This document shows positions 51,301 through 59,100 of a stretch of DNA of 64,000 nt, one piece after another (position 1 is the stretch's first letter; every line of letters starts with the position of its first letter). Both the position numbers and the translations under genes were made by a program. Source of the DNA: Otis tarda (Eukaryota; Chordata; Aves; Otidiformes; Otididae). Under the pieces are notes generated by a model. That model was not told the origin of the DNA and made no database searches. It saw only the letters and a program-made list of their open reading frames with translations. Where the stretch lies: NCBI GenBank assembly GCA_026413225.1, contig CM048552.1:207093553-207157552 (forward strand). Reading direction: 5' to 3'.

Positions 51301-52866
51301 CTCAGTGTCAGAACAGCACAGTATAGTTCAGCTATATAAGACCACATCACCTATGTAAATATGTAAATTTACCTTAGTTTACAGGCTAATTTGCAGGGCT
51401 TTTAAGTGGCAGGAATAGCTATTGAGTTTACTTCTTAGTTCCTTCAAACAACAGAGATTACTTCCTATATTTCCTTTGAACTGCTGATGTGAATTACACA
51501 TCTGATTCATCTGTGCTCTGAAGATTTGTTTTGTTTGTTTGTTTTTTTTAAAAAAAGTTGAAAGTAAATTAGCTTAATTTGAGAGTTTTTAACTCTTGGA
51601 TAGAAGAAGACACACAGAGAGGGGTAGAAAACTCTTTGCTCCTGTTTCCATCATTCAGTCACTAATGTTTGTGTGCCACCAATTTATGCACATAAATTCT
51701 ACTTTTTCTCACCTGACTGTGGCAGCAGACCCAAGCCTGTTTACCCTGCTAAAGGCCATGTTTGGACACAAAGGCATCATCTTCCTATTTCCACCTGAAC
51801 TTCGGGTTCTTAATTAAGCAGCCTAAATCCTATAGTCAAAGAAAGGAGAGGCAAAGAGACAAATGGACAAATCTAAATAAAGATTAAGTCCACACAAAAT
51901 CTGATCTGCTCTCTGGTAGTGCTTACTTTCTCTCCAGTAGTGCCTAATGGAAGGCAGCATGGCTAAGATCCCAGCTTGTGCACCTCATTTAAGTGCCTAA
52001 AGTCAGGTAGGATAACTCCTTTCCCCTTCCCCTTGGCCTGTCCTTACCTTCCACGAGGAGAAAAATGATGCTGGGCTGAGTAAATTAGGGTTGGTGGGAT
52101 GTCTGCCACCCATGTATTCATCAGTGCAGACCACACAGTCCTCTGCATCTCGCCAGTCCCAGTAGGGGACAGTGAAGTGCTCATCGCCTGTTATCTTCTG
52201 GATCTCACGTTCCCACATCAGCAGAAAGACTCGATGCCAAGGCAGAAAACCAGGGGCTTCATGGGCAAAATCAATGTCCCGCCACACATTGGACCCACCT
52301 AAGAGTGTGTCTCGAGAGGCATAATAATGCATCCACACAAAGAGATCGTACACATTGATGTTTCTGAACATGGGTTTGGAGCCATTGTTCATCTGAGAAT
52401 ACGTGCCAGTAGCAATAACATAGTCCTGGCTAAGGGTGTTCTTCGCCAAGTTAAGGTAGGCAAGAAACTTGTCCTTCTCACTGGTGGTGAGCTGGAATAT
52501 GTTTCTTCTTATTCTCAGTCGCCTTTCAGTGCAGTTGGGTCCTGAGAAACCAAACTTGCACTCCCCACAGTTGAATCCCATGAAGTTACCTTCGCATTTA
52601 CACGTTCGGTTGTAAAATACCGAGGGCCAGTCCTCTCTGTCATCCACTCCTGAGAAAGGGAACTGTGGTCCCAGCGGAGCCTGAGAGAGAAGGATGTTCT
52701 GGCAGGAGCCTCTGCGGGAAAGCTCCCCACAAGGAGATCCATCTCCGTCCCATGGGGGACAGCACTCCTTCCTCAGCAAGCTCTGCGTGTTTGCACAGGC
52801 TCTGGGGAACTGCCCGCTGGACGGTTGAAGGATGACTAGCAGAAAACCCATGGCAAACAGCGACAT
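3114..52866 (-). CDS. TYR: Tyrosinase gene, complete coding span in five exons
   Basis: Tyrosinase is the type-3 copper monooxygenase that converts tyrosine to DOPA and DOPA to dopaquinone, the rate-limiting steps of melanin synthesis, in the melanosome lumen. Joining 52866-52048, 42210-41994, 33703-33556, 11826-11645 and 3334-3114 on the minus strand gives 1587 nt with no internal stop, or 528 residues. Intron phases are 0, 1, 2 and 1, and every junction is GT-AG. Order in the protein: signal peptide 1-18, Cys-rich EGF-like part about 24-112, CuA histidines 180, 202 and 211, CuB histidines 363, 367 and 390, membrane span about 474-497, then a short basic-start cytoplasmic tail with a dileucine motif. 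Human tyrosinase has 529 residues; the missing residue is at the exon 4/5 junction. Intron lengths are about 9.8, 8.3, 21.7 and 8.3 kb. Known biology: loss of function causes albinism, and in chicken a retroviral insertion in TYR intron 4 causes recessive white. Confidence 0.98.
3335..11644 (-). other. TYR intron 4
   Basis: About 8.3 kb, AT-rich, with no mobile element that I can recognise and no convincing ORF. It ends in a 21-nt T run just before the exon 5 acceptor. In chicken this is the intron hit by the retroviral insertion of the recessive white allele (established knowledge); no such insertion is present here. Confidence 0.85.
11645..11826 (-). CDS. TYR: TYR exon 4 (residues 395-456)
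   Basis: The exon is 182 nt as in human, with acceptor TTTTTCCTCTACAG and donor GTAACG. It encodes the end of the catalytic domain after Cu[12 protein letters not shown] (including Arg402), [20 protein letters not shown] and [10 protein letters not shown]. Residue 440 is Lys (codon AAA at 11693-11691), where human has Ile within FFISS. The ends of the exon are phase 2 and phase 1; the Ala456 codon is split with exon 5. Confidence 0.97.
12513..12664 (-). mobile_element. LTR 5' fragment related to copy A, inverted
   Basis: Read on the minus strand it begins GTACTGGGTTTGCGTGGCAA and continues through GGTGGCTTCTGTGAGAAGATG and GATAACATATTTAAGAAAGG, matching the first part of the LTR at 1569 closely by eye. 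It breaks off after the TATTTAA promoter-like box, so only the U3 side survives. It is in the sense orientation of TYR but lacks the polyadenylation part. Confidence 0.75.
19881..19908 (+). repeat. TG/CATG simple repeat
   Basis: Short tract of GTGCATGTGTGCATGTGTG type in intron 3. Confidence 0.7.
20884..20988 (-). mobile_element. CR1 LINE 3' end
   Basis: The minus strand reads CAACCTGATCTGGTTGGAGATG..., then CTTGCAGGGGGTTTGGACTAGATGG and TCCCTTCCAACTCAAACTA, the conserved 3' part of avian CR1. It lies just left of the ERV at 21147. Only about 100 bp are clear; flanking sequence to 21120 may be more diverged CR1. Confidence 0.8.
21147..21728 (+). mobile_element. ERV 5' LTR (582 bp), ERVL-like
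   Basis: Starts TGTGCTGGTTTTGGCTGGGG and ends CCACAACA. It contains the segments GTTGATAACACAGGGATG, ACATCATGCTCAGCATATAA (TATA-like), TGGAGATGGCCAAACACC and TTTATCTCAACC that I associate with a common bird ERVL LTR. It is followed directly by a primer-binding-site-like sequence and internal sequence, so it is a 5' LTR rather than a solo LTR. It is antisense to TYR. Confidence 0.75.
21737..21754 (+). mobile_element. Retroviral primer binding site
   Basis: TGGTGCCCAGTGTAGGGC lies 8 nt downstream of the LTR end. The opening TGG is the complement of a tRNA CCA end, and position and form fit a tRNA primer binding site. I do not assign the tRNA. Confidence 0.55.
21785..22225 (+). repeat. About 49-bp tandem repeat in the ERV leader
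   Basis: Imperfect units of 48-51 bp, clearest from 21932 onward, with the pattern GGACTGtGGCTGTGGATAAG, then TCCATGCTGGAGCAGGTGCA, then a CCTCTGAAG-type end. About seven to eight units are recognisable; the first ones are rearranged. All the ORFs here, on both strands, are products of the repeat. Confidence 0.75.
25597..26097 (+). mobile_element. CR1 LINE 3' fragment (0.5 kb)
   Basis: Begins within GTGTCCAGCTCTGGAGCTCC, continues through GAGGACAGGCTGAGGAAGTTTGGG and GGTGGTGGATGCCCCACCTC, and ends CCATTCTATGATTCTATAA. This is the end of CR1 ORF2 plus the 3' UTR, broken by stops and frameshifts. It is antisense to TYR. Confidence 0.9.
28339..28364 (+). repeat. CA microsatellite
   Basis: Short interrupted CA tract, CACACACACAAATACACACA and following bases. 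Confidence 0.8.
28893..28954 (-). mobile_element. CR1 LINE 3' tip
   Basis: Plus strand ATAGAATCATAGAATGGTTA, GGGTTGGAAGGGACCTTCAA and ATCTAGTCCAACC is the reverse complement of the CR1 3' terminus. Confidence 0.9.
31871..32910 (+). mobile_element. Complete solo LTR, copy B (1040 bp), with 5-bp target duplication
   Basis: The element starts TGTTCTGGTTTTG and ends AACTATGACA, the TG...CA ends of an LTR. It is flanked by TAAGG on both sides (31866-31870 and 32911-32915), a perfect 5-bp target-site duplication as made by ERVL/class-III-type integrases. Inside are CCAATTGG (about 32000), TATTTAA (32031), a GC-rich block with the GGACTGTGGCCCGTGGGAGG unit, and AATAAA (32721). There is no primer binding site or coding sequence, so it is a solo LTR or a non-autonomous element. 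It lies in intron 3, about 0.65 kb from exon 3, antisense to TYR. Confidence 0.88.
33556..33703 (-). CDS. TYR: TYR exon 3 (residues 346-395), CuB site
   Basis: The exon is 148 nt, equal to human exon 3, bounded by AACATACAG before it and GTGAGT after it. It carries all three CuB ligands: H363 and H367 in the LHNALHIY segment and H390 in VIHHAF, with H389 beside it. Sequons are at N356 (NIS) and N371 (NGS). The length is not a multiple of three and the exon holds an entire copper site, so skipping or deletion would both shift the frame and abolish activity. It lies between two related, directly repeated LTRs at 31871-32910 and 34598-35750. Confidence 0.97.
34598..35750 (+). mobile_element. Complete LTR, copy C (1153 bp)
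   Basis: Same family as the element at 31871: starts TGTTCTGGTTTTATTTGG, ends AACTATGACA, with TATTTAA at 34772 and AATAAA at 35562. Flanks are ACTAC (34593-34597) and ACTAT (35751-35755), probably a 5-bp target duplication with one later mutation. It is longer than copy B because it keeps more of the CTGCAGCCCATGG tandem units. It lies in intron 2 about 0.9 kb from exon 3, antisense to TYR and in the same direction as copy B. Confidence 0.86.
37461..37645 (+). mobile_element. CR1 LINE 3' fragment
   Basis: GGCACTGGTGCAGGTTGCCC, GATGCCCCATCCCTGGAAAT, then GGTCCCTTCCAACTCAAAAC and CTGTGATTCCATGA. Typical CR1 3' end, a different subfamily (GCCCAGGGCAGAGGGGTTGG) from the copies at 25597 and 61865. 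Confidence 0.9.
38634..38716 (+). mobile_element. CR1 LINE 3' tip
   Basis: CTTGCAGGGGGGTTGGACTA, GGTCCCTTCCAACTCTAACC and three repeats of ATTCTATG. A run of ten C sits just before it (38625-38634). Confidence 0.9.
39195..40114 (+). mobile_element. CR1 LINE 3' fragment (0.9 kb) with degraded ORF2 end
   Basis: Starts in the reverse-transcriptase region (GATCAAGTGCACCCTCAGTA, then FADNTK in place of FADDTK) and runs to the 3' end at ATTCTATGATTCTATGA. A 234-codon frame at 39324-40028 is the C-terminal part of CR1 ORF2, open from [18 protein letters not shown] sequence to the 3' UTR, but the whole is split by frameshifts. It is a 5'-truncated dead copy, antisense to TYR. Confidence 0.9.
41994..42210 (-). 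CDS. TYR: TYR exon 2 (residues 274-346, last codon split)
   Basis: The exon starts after TTTTTTACAG with GTA ATT TGT (Val-Ile-Cys276) and ends in the split Gly346 codon before GTAACA. It is 217 nt, the length I know for human exon 2. It encodes the linker between the two copper sites, with C276, C289 and C321 and sequons at N290 (NAT) and N337 (NYS). The segment [18 protein letters not shown] is characteristic of vertebrate tyrosinase. The exon begins in phase 0 and ends in phase 1, so it joins exon 3 in frame. Confidence 0.97.
49573..49591 (+). repeat. Poly-T tract (19 nt)
   Basis: Uninterrupted T run in intron 1. Confidence 0.9.
51168..51220 (-). mobile_element. Possible ancient CR1-like 3' end
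   Basis: AATCATAGACTTCAGTGCCA followed by GAAGGGACTGTTGC resembles the inverted 3' end of old reptile-bird CR1 families, where AATCATAGA... GCCAGAAGGGACC is typical. It is too short and diverged to be certain. Confidence 0.4.
52048..52866 (-). CDS. TYR: TYR coding exon 1 (residues 1-273)
   Basis: The exon encodes the signal peptide (residues 1-18, cleavage expected before QFPRAC), the Cys-rich domain with C24, C35, C36, C46, C55, C89, C91, C100, C103 and C112, and the whole CuA site: H180 in the WMHYY segment, H202 in FAHEAPGF and H211 in PWHR. C244 and C247 follow. N-glycosylation sequons are at N86, N111 and N161; the one known at residue 230 in human is lost (His here). I chose the ATG at 52866 because it gives the usual 18-residue signal peptide, has A at -3, and makes the exon exactly 819 nt as in human. 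An in-frame ATG 24 nt upstream (52890) would add eight residues but has a poor context (C at -3). The donor reads AAG/GTAAGG at 52047. Confidence 0.97.
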
Positions 52867-52895
52867 CCTCGCAGAGCAGCAGGAGAGCATCAGCG

Positions 52896-53066
52896 TTATG
52901 CCTCAGTGCATGGAGTGCTCTCTCTAACCCTTCCAAAGTCCCGAGTGTGAAAAGAATTCCTTCCCTCCGCCAGGAATGCTTCACTGCTGACTTCTGCTAG
53001 AGTGCACCCCACAAAGTCCTTCCCCATTCCTACCCGAGATACATTTACACGCAAAATACACTTCAT
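52896..53066 (-). other. Possible 56-codon upstream ORF in the TYR 5' UTR
   Basis: An ATG at 53066, just downstream of the initiator E-box and with A at -3 (ACCATGA), opens a frame of 56 codons that stops at 52896, some 30 nt before the TYR start codon. If transcription begins at or upstream of the E-box this uORF would be in the mRNA and could damp translation. I do not recognise the peptide and it is probably not a functional protein. Confidence 0.3.
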
Positions 53067-53074
53067 GGTTAATC

Positions 53075-53089
53075 TGATTATCACGTGTT
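53075..53089 (-). promoter_or_regulatory. Initiator-type E-box of the TYR promoter
   Basis: The minus strand reads AACACGTGATAATCA with a palindromic CACGTG core at 53082-53087. It corresponds to the human TYR initiator E-box region (AACATGTGATAGTCA, from memory), differing at two bases. Together with the M-box about 90 bp upstream this places the core promoter and suggests transcription starts close to here, giving a 5' UTR of roughly 200 nt. The exact start cannot be read from sequence. An AT-rich TATA-like stretch (53148-53158, minus TTTATAATAAA) lies between the two boxes. Confidence 0.7.
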
Positions 53090-53174
53090 CTGGGTGAAAG
53101 CCAAGTGACTTCTTTCCCCATCCCCTACAGGTTTCAAAATACAGGCATTTATTATAAACTTTCATCCTCTGCCT

Positions 53175-53185
53175 AGCACATGATT
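53175..53185 (-). promoter_or_regulatory. M-box of the TYR promoter (MITF site)
   Basis: Read on the minus strand this is AATCATGTGCT, one base from the classical tyrosinase-family M-box AGTCATGTGCT. It lies about 310 nt upstream of the start codon and about 90 bp upstream of the second E-box. The bases that follow (GGCAGAGGATGAAAG) resemble the human promoter after its M-box (TTTGCAGAAGATAAAAG, from memory). MITF and TFE family proteins bind this element to give melanocyte and pigment-epithelium expression. Confidence 0.8.
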
Positions 53186-53189
53186 GCTT

Positions 53190-56100
53190 TTCTCTGGCAA
53201 TTGGAGAGGAAGTAAAATTAAAAATTGGACACTGAATTTATTGTCAGTCTTTATATTCCTTGTTTGATTGTATACTTTAGAGTAAATGGTTGTTTAAAAA
53301 AAAGACCCAGAAGAATCTGATCTGTTAAATAAGCACAATGAACCTAAAATTGAGAAAGTAAACAATTTAAGGTTAAGCTACTTTTTTTTTTTGAGGGGAA
53401 ACAAGCATAAAATGTGGTCAAATTAAGTGTGAACATAGAGCAGAACCAGAATAAAGGATTTGGCTTGGCATTTTTATATTTCAGTGTAAGCTGCCAGCAT
53501 ATGGCAACATAACTTCATAAGGGAAGCAATAAACTTTTCCGAAAAAAAAAAAAAATGTTTATTCCCCTAGAATCCATAGCACTTTGACAGTTAATAACAC
53601 ACCAAAACCTGCACCCAAATCTTCTCCGTAGTTTTGTGGAGAATACAAGCAATCTGCCAATAGATTTATGGAAAGCACCTTAAGAAGCTGTCTCTGGACC
53701 TGGAAGACAAACCTTGACTCCTGTTTTTCTCCCATCAGGCAGTTTGCGGACACCATCTCTATGTTCTTTACTTGATATATTACTGGGGAACATCCAGACA
53801 ACCCACCTCTTTCTTCTTACACATGAGCCTGATTGGAGCTAGCAGAGCTGTGTGAGTGGCATTAGAAGTTAAACATTCTTTGAAGTTGCCCCTTGAAGCG
53901 AAGGGACAGTAGTTGTCTTACTGCTGGGCAAATTCCACATGAATTATCCACAGTTTTCTTCAGCTACCACTGTTACTAGTAAGAGTGGTTTTGTTGGTTT
54001 TATTTTTTTTTACTAAAAGCATTGTGAATTATTTCCTTGTGCTTAGGGAGAATCCCAGCAGGGCAGGTTCAATGCATAGGCAAATGAAGTGAGAACTTTG
54101 CTGTGAAACAATGCCTTTTGCTGGGATCAGCAGATCATCACATGACCATGCTGAGGAGCACGAGGCACTTTAATCCTGTTGGTTTCTACGCCTCAGGTAT
54201 TCCAGGCGATTATCCCCATGTCTGGCTGCCAGGGAGCCTGTGATGGGGGAGCTTGGAGCAAGAAGGGCAAAGGAAAAGGAGCTGCTTTTTGAAAAAACAT
54301 TTCAAACCACAGCCTGATGTTTTCTATTGTTTGACTGACTCCCCTGGTTTCCATACTAGGCTTGTAAAACAGATTTCATCATAGAAATGTTACTTGTTTG
54401 ATTTATTTTATTTTATCTATGCCTGGCTGTTTGGGAAGCCTTTGCAATTTATTTTGTTTACTGTTCCTCCCGTGGAGGCTAGTGCAAAACTACTATTATA
54501 CATGAGAAGAGACCCATCTCTGAGGATAACGATATATATTTTTTAATCTTCACTGAAAAGCTACAGGGATTGGGAAAGACTTGAGGTAGAGTCTCAGAGC
54601 AAACTAGAAAAGCCTTCAAATATACATTTAGGCAGACGGTCACACACAAAAATACATTCAATATCCTATTTTTATATTCAAATTAGATTTTATGTTCAAT
54701 GTTAAAAAATCAGAGTCTAAGCCCTGACAATTATCATATGACAAGTTTCTGAAGCAGTTGGTTATCAGAGGAATGCCCTGTGAAATTATATGAATGAGGA
54801 ACTCTGAATAAGGAATGTGACTGAGGAACAGCACACGCCCTTCTTGACCTACTATTGAGCAGAGTCCTGCTTTGAATAACTATCAGTGATTCAGATAGTA
54901 GTAGAGAAATCAAACTTTCCACATATCAACAGCCATAAGCATTAAACAAGTAAGAAAATATATGTTCTTATTCCCATGTGTGGCTTTAGAGTCACCAAAA
55001 CACGAGACAGTCACACTTTACATGCTGCATCTGAGCAAAATTCTTTTCATTAAAAAGGCCTCACAGGTCTTTCCATCTCTCTTGTGCTTCAACCCAGCAC
55101 TCTTTATTTCATTGTTCATCTAAAAAAGCCATCATATCTGCATGAAGCTTGTGCATAAGTTAAATTTAGTCTTTTTGACTGAGAACTCTCCCTTGCGTTC
55201 TGCTAGTGACTTGGCACCATCTTGCCGTATACTCTGAGAAACTCATTTCTCACACTTGGATCCACATATTTGAGTAAGGATCAGGACTTGTTCATTTAAG
55301 GTACACAAATACTGGGTGGACCATAAGATCAGCATGTCTATGACATGTCATTTTCTGTATCCAAGAACATGAAAGACAGGGGTTTGGAGGCCATATTCAA
55401 TTTTACCTGATTCCCAAGCATAAAAAAACCAGGAACCACTTTGCAGTTTGGTCTCACAGAGGCAACCTTCAACAACAAACCTCCATGGGTCTCTGTCTTA
55501 CATCCCTAAATCTTAAGTTCATCCTAAAGTTTGCAAATGGATCAGTTACAGTATTGCTTTCAGTCTAGTAGAGTAATGACAGTATGTAAAATCTAACTTG
55601 TGTTTTCATGACAAGGTCCTTAAGTACTTTATAGAGATGTCAATAATTGTTGGAAGGAAAACCCCCAGACATAGAGTAGTGAGATGTCTTCCACCAGTTT
55701 GCATGCTAGCTTGCTTGCAACATTAGGATCAGATTTTCACCATTATGCTGCAATGCTAAACCAAGCTTTGTATAGACAGGGCCTGTAGCTTTCTGATGTG
55801 TTAAAGGACAAAGAAAAGGAACAGCCCGAATAAAAAACATTGGCATTCATATAACGTCATAAAAATAACTCTTGGTCTCCTCAGTCCTGACTGCACTGAT
55901 CTTCAAAATATCATTTCTTTCTTTTCGAAGATGTCACAGGAAATTTCAGTTCTGGGCTACTGATACTGAAGCAGTCAAAGTTTCAAGTAATATTAGTGGG
56001 TTTTAAAAAATTCTGATAGCTGGACAACACCACAAAGAATATATCTCTCAATATTACTTGTTAACATTTTCAGGAATTCTGTGAGGAGTTTAAGATCCAG

Positions 56101-59100
56101 TTCTCTCTGTTGAGCAGGGAAAAAATGAAATCTGGGATGGAAAAATGGAGAATAATTTTTAATTATAATTATTTTAAAAGTCAAGTGTAAAACTGTGAAA
56201 AAAACAAAGGCTGGGTAGATAAAGTTAATGCTGCTTAGTTCCAGTGGAAAGAAAAACTATCAAGAGAAAAAGAGGAAAAAAATACTTGGCTATTTGAGAT
56301 GGATAAGTACAAGGACCTTTTGACAATGAGAGAGCACTGACAAGTGGAAGGAAAGACAGTCTATTAACCAGCCAGGAGATTCAGTCTGATAAACCAGTAG
56401 ACTCAGATTGTGCTCTCTGATCCTTACCTGTTACTTGCTGTTCAGCATCAGCATCCTTATGCACTGCACAAGGCACCTGGTTTCAGATGTTTTCCTGAGC
56501 TCCTGCTGATCTCACATGTCATGTAACAGAAGGACAAAGCATCCTTGTTTTCCTTTGCCCCATGACCCATGAGCCAGACAGAGCTATCACTCTTCTGTGT
56601 TCTGCCAGTGAGCCAAATCTGACTCCTGGCCCTCAGAAGAAAGGAAACAGGCGTGGATGTAGGACCATGACACATGTCATAGATACTATGTTGTGGTCAA
56701 AACCAGAATGAAAAATCTGTTTCCTAGTTGCTGATAAATGGAGAGGGGAAGTTTAAGAAGAGTTCTGCTTATCACTAAGAGCCATGAAGCAGTTAGGCAT
56801 TTAAACAAGGAAGAGGAAAATATTCAAAGTCTTTTTATAATCAACTTTTTATCTTTAGGTGGAAAAAAATATCAAATTTCTGATTAGAAAGTAAGAATTT
56901 TCTAAGTTCTTCCTACTAATCAAAGCTCTTTACTAAGAAGCAGACTAGAAATTCCCACAAGCTTTTTAGAGAAAGACAAAGACCTCCACACCTTTTTGTA
57001 CAGTATTTGAAGATAAAGCTCAAATACCCATTTGGATGCTTGAAAGTGGCACAACCCCAGGTCGAAAAATTATTCTGAATGCTGTACATAATCAACTTTT
57101 AACTCAGGAGCAGCATACCTAATATGTGGTCCGCACAGCTGATGGTCTGATAGATGTAACCATGGGCGTAGTCAGCCATGAGCAGGATGTTGGGCCCCTC
57201 ATCTGAAATTTATTGCAAAGTTTAACTACGCTTGGCTTATGCAGTAATTTAAAGCATGACTGTCACTCCAGCTAGCCTTAGCCCTGCACTGTTCAGAAGG
57301 ATTTCACAAGTGTAGTTGGTTTCCAGGCTAAAGTTGTGTTATCACGATTATGAAGAGCAATCTTTGCATTGGTAGATAAATGTCCTTCCTGATCCTAGTG
57401 TAACCTGGTCCATGCATGAATCCCCAGTCTCAGTATTGTTGAATCAGTTAGAGAAGGCAAGGCCAGTGCTATAGTTTTATGAATTTTATACTATGTGTAA
57501 AGAGGAGAAATACCTGTTCTAGCAAAAACACAAAGGTGAGGATAGATGATATTGCGTCGATCACAAAGCCTGCTGGCGCAAAGTTAATCTGTCCATTTTA
57601 ACAACATTGAACCAGTGAGTTTTACTGGATCAGTGCTTTTGTTATGTGGCCATATTATTTTTGATCTGATACTGGGAGCCCTAGAGACAAACTTAGCGCA
57701 CCAGAAAATAGGCATTCAAACTGGTCTGAAAACATAGGCGAAATATTACAGGCAGCATCTAGGAGCATGAAAAAAGTCATTGATCTGCAGTTCAAAGCAA
57801 GAGAGAAGAGCTGGTGCAATCAGAGCAATAAAAGTATAGAAAAAGCAGCAGAAGATAAAAGGTGGTTTTCCCCTGTTATAGACTGAAATGGTATTAAAGT
57901 AGTTACTAACCTATCCATCTACAATCTGCACAATTTGGGAGTTTTGCTGCAGGCAACACAAAACCTATCTGATATCTACCAGTCTTGATGACAGAAGAGC
58001 ATCTAAGAGGGATGCTGAAGCAGTATTTTCTATAGTTCTGTTACACTCCACTTACATGTCACCTCTGCTTTCAGCTCTCTGCTGAGAGGCAGGTTGGCTT
58101 CTGGCTTTTGAGAGCATGCTGGGCAGAGTGGAAATTTTGGTAAGTGGGTATAAGTGCTTTCCTATCAGCTTTAAAAGAAAAAGTATCATACAATTTTTTA
58201 CTACTATGTGGCTGATACGTGAATTTGGCCTTGACAGCAGACTAGGGCCCAAGTTTAACTAGGTGGGTAATAGCGTACTGTTTCAGGAAATCCCTGCTTC
58301 ATCTAAGAGCTCACTGAGGCTGAAAGCACAGAAAGTTTTTCAGTAACCTACAAGGAAATTATTCTTTTTTTTTTTTTTTTTGCTGGGTTAATGTTCTGCT
58401 TATTTTCCAAGGGGAACTGGTCTGCTGAGGGGTCAGACGAGCACTCTAATTCGTGCAAAACTAGTGGTGGAAACAGCTAGGGGAGAGGCAAGGCCAGTCT
58501 TTGCTCTGCTGAAGGTCTCTTGGATGAGCTCACCCATTTTGCAAAGCTGCATCCTTTGCCCTTGTGGCAGATACCCCACAGCTGTGTCTCAATCAGCAGC
58601 AGAGTCTTACTCTTGCAGTTACAAACCTATGATCTTCCTCCTCAACGGAGGGTCTTCTGATACATTTAATTCTCTGCAGATTGACTGGGGGGAACCTTCC
58701 TTCTGGGGTGCCCACCGTGCTTGGCTCCTCTTCAGCAAGAGCTGTGTCTAATGAATGCCTCTTGGCTCTTCTCAGAGACTTGTCTTGCTCCATTTATCCA
58801 GCTCTGCAGAGACACAGAAGAATAATAAAACCTCGTAGTAGCTGCCCGTTGGTGTTGTGTGTGTGCACGCTTTGGAAAACAGATAATCAACTAGTATATT
58901 AAAAAACATGAGAGTGACATTTAGCACCGAGTGGGTCTCAGCAGCTCCTGCTAGTAAGGAAAACCCAGCTTTGCAGCGTCAAAAACTAAATTTGGAAAGG
59001 GAATGAGAGAATCAGTTGGGACAGGTATGCCTATATAAACCAGCTGGGACCCTCTGAGGCTGGGGTCACCCCATATAACCACTTCTGAGCAGAGAGCAGC

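Larger units (their letters stand above)
42211..52047 (-). other. TYR intron 1
   Basis: About 9.8 kb with little recognisable repeat: a 19-nt T run at 49573-49591 and a possible very old CR1 end near 51168. A 123-codon plus-strand frame at 50716-51087 is unexplained (see findings). Otherwise nothing I can name. Confidence 0.85.

Noticed and set aside
52888..52890. Upstream in-frame ATG as the TYR start
   Set aside because: It has C at -3, would place eight extra residues before the signal peptide, and breaks the match to the 819-nt coding exon 1 of human; the ATG at 52866 is preferred.
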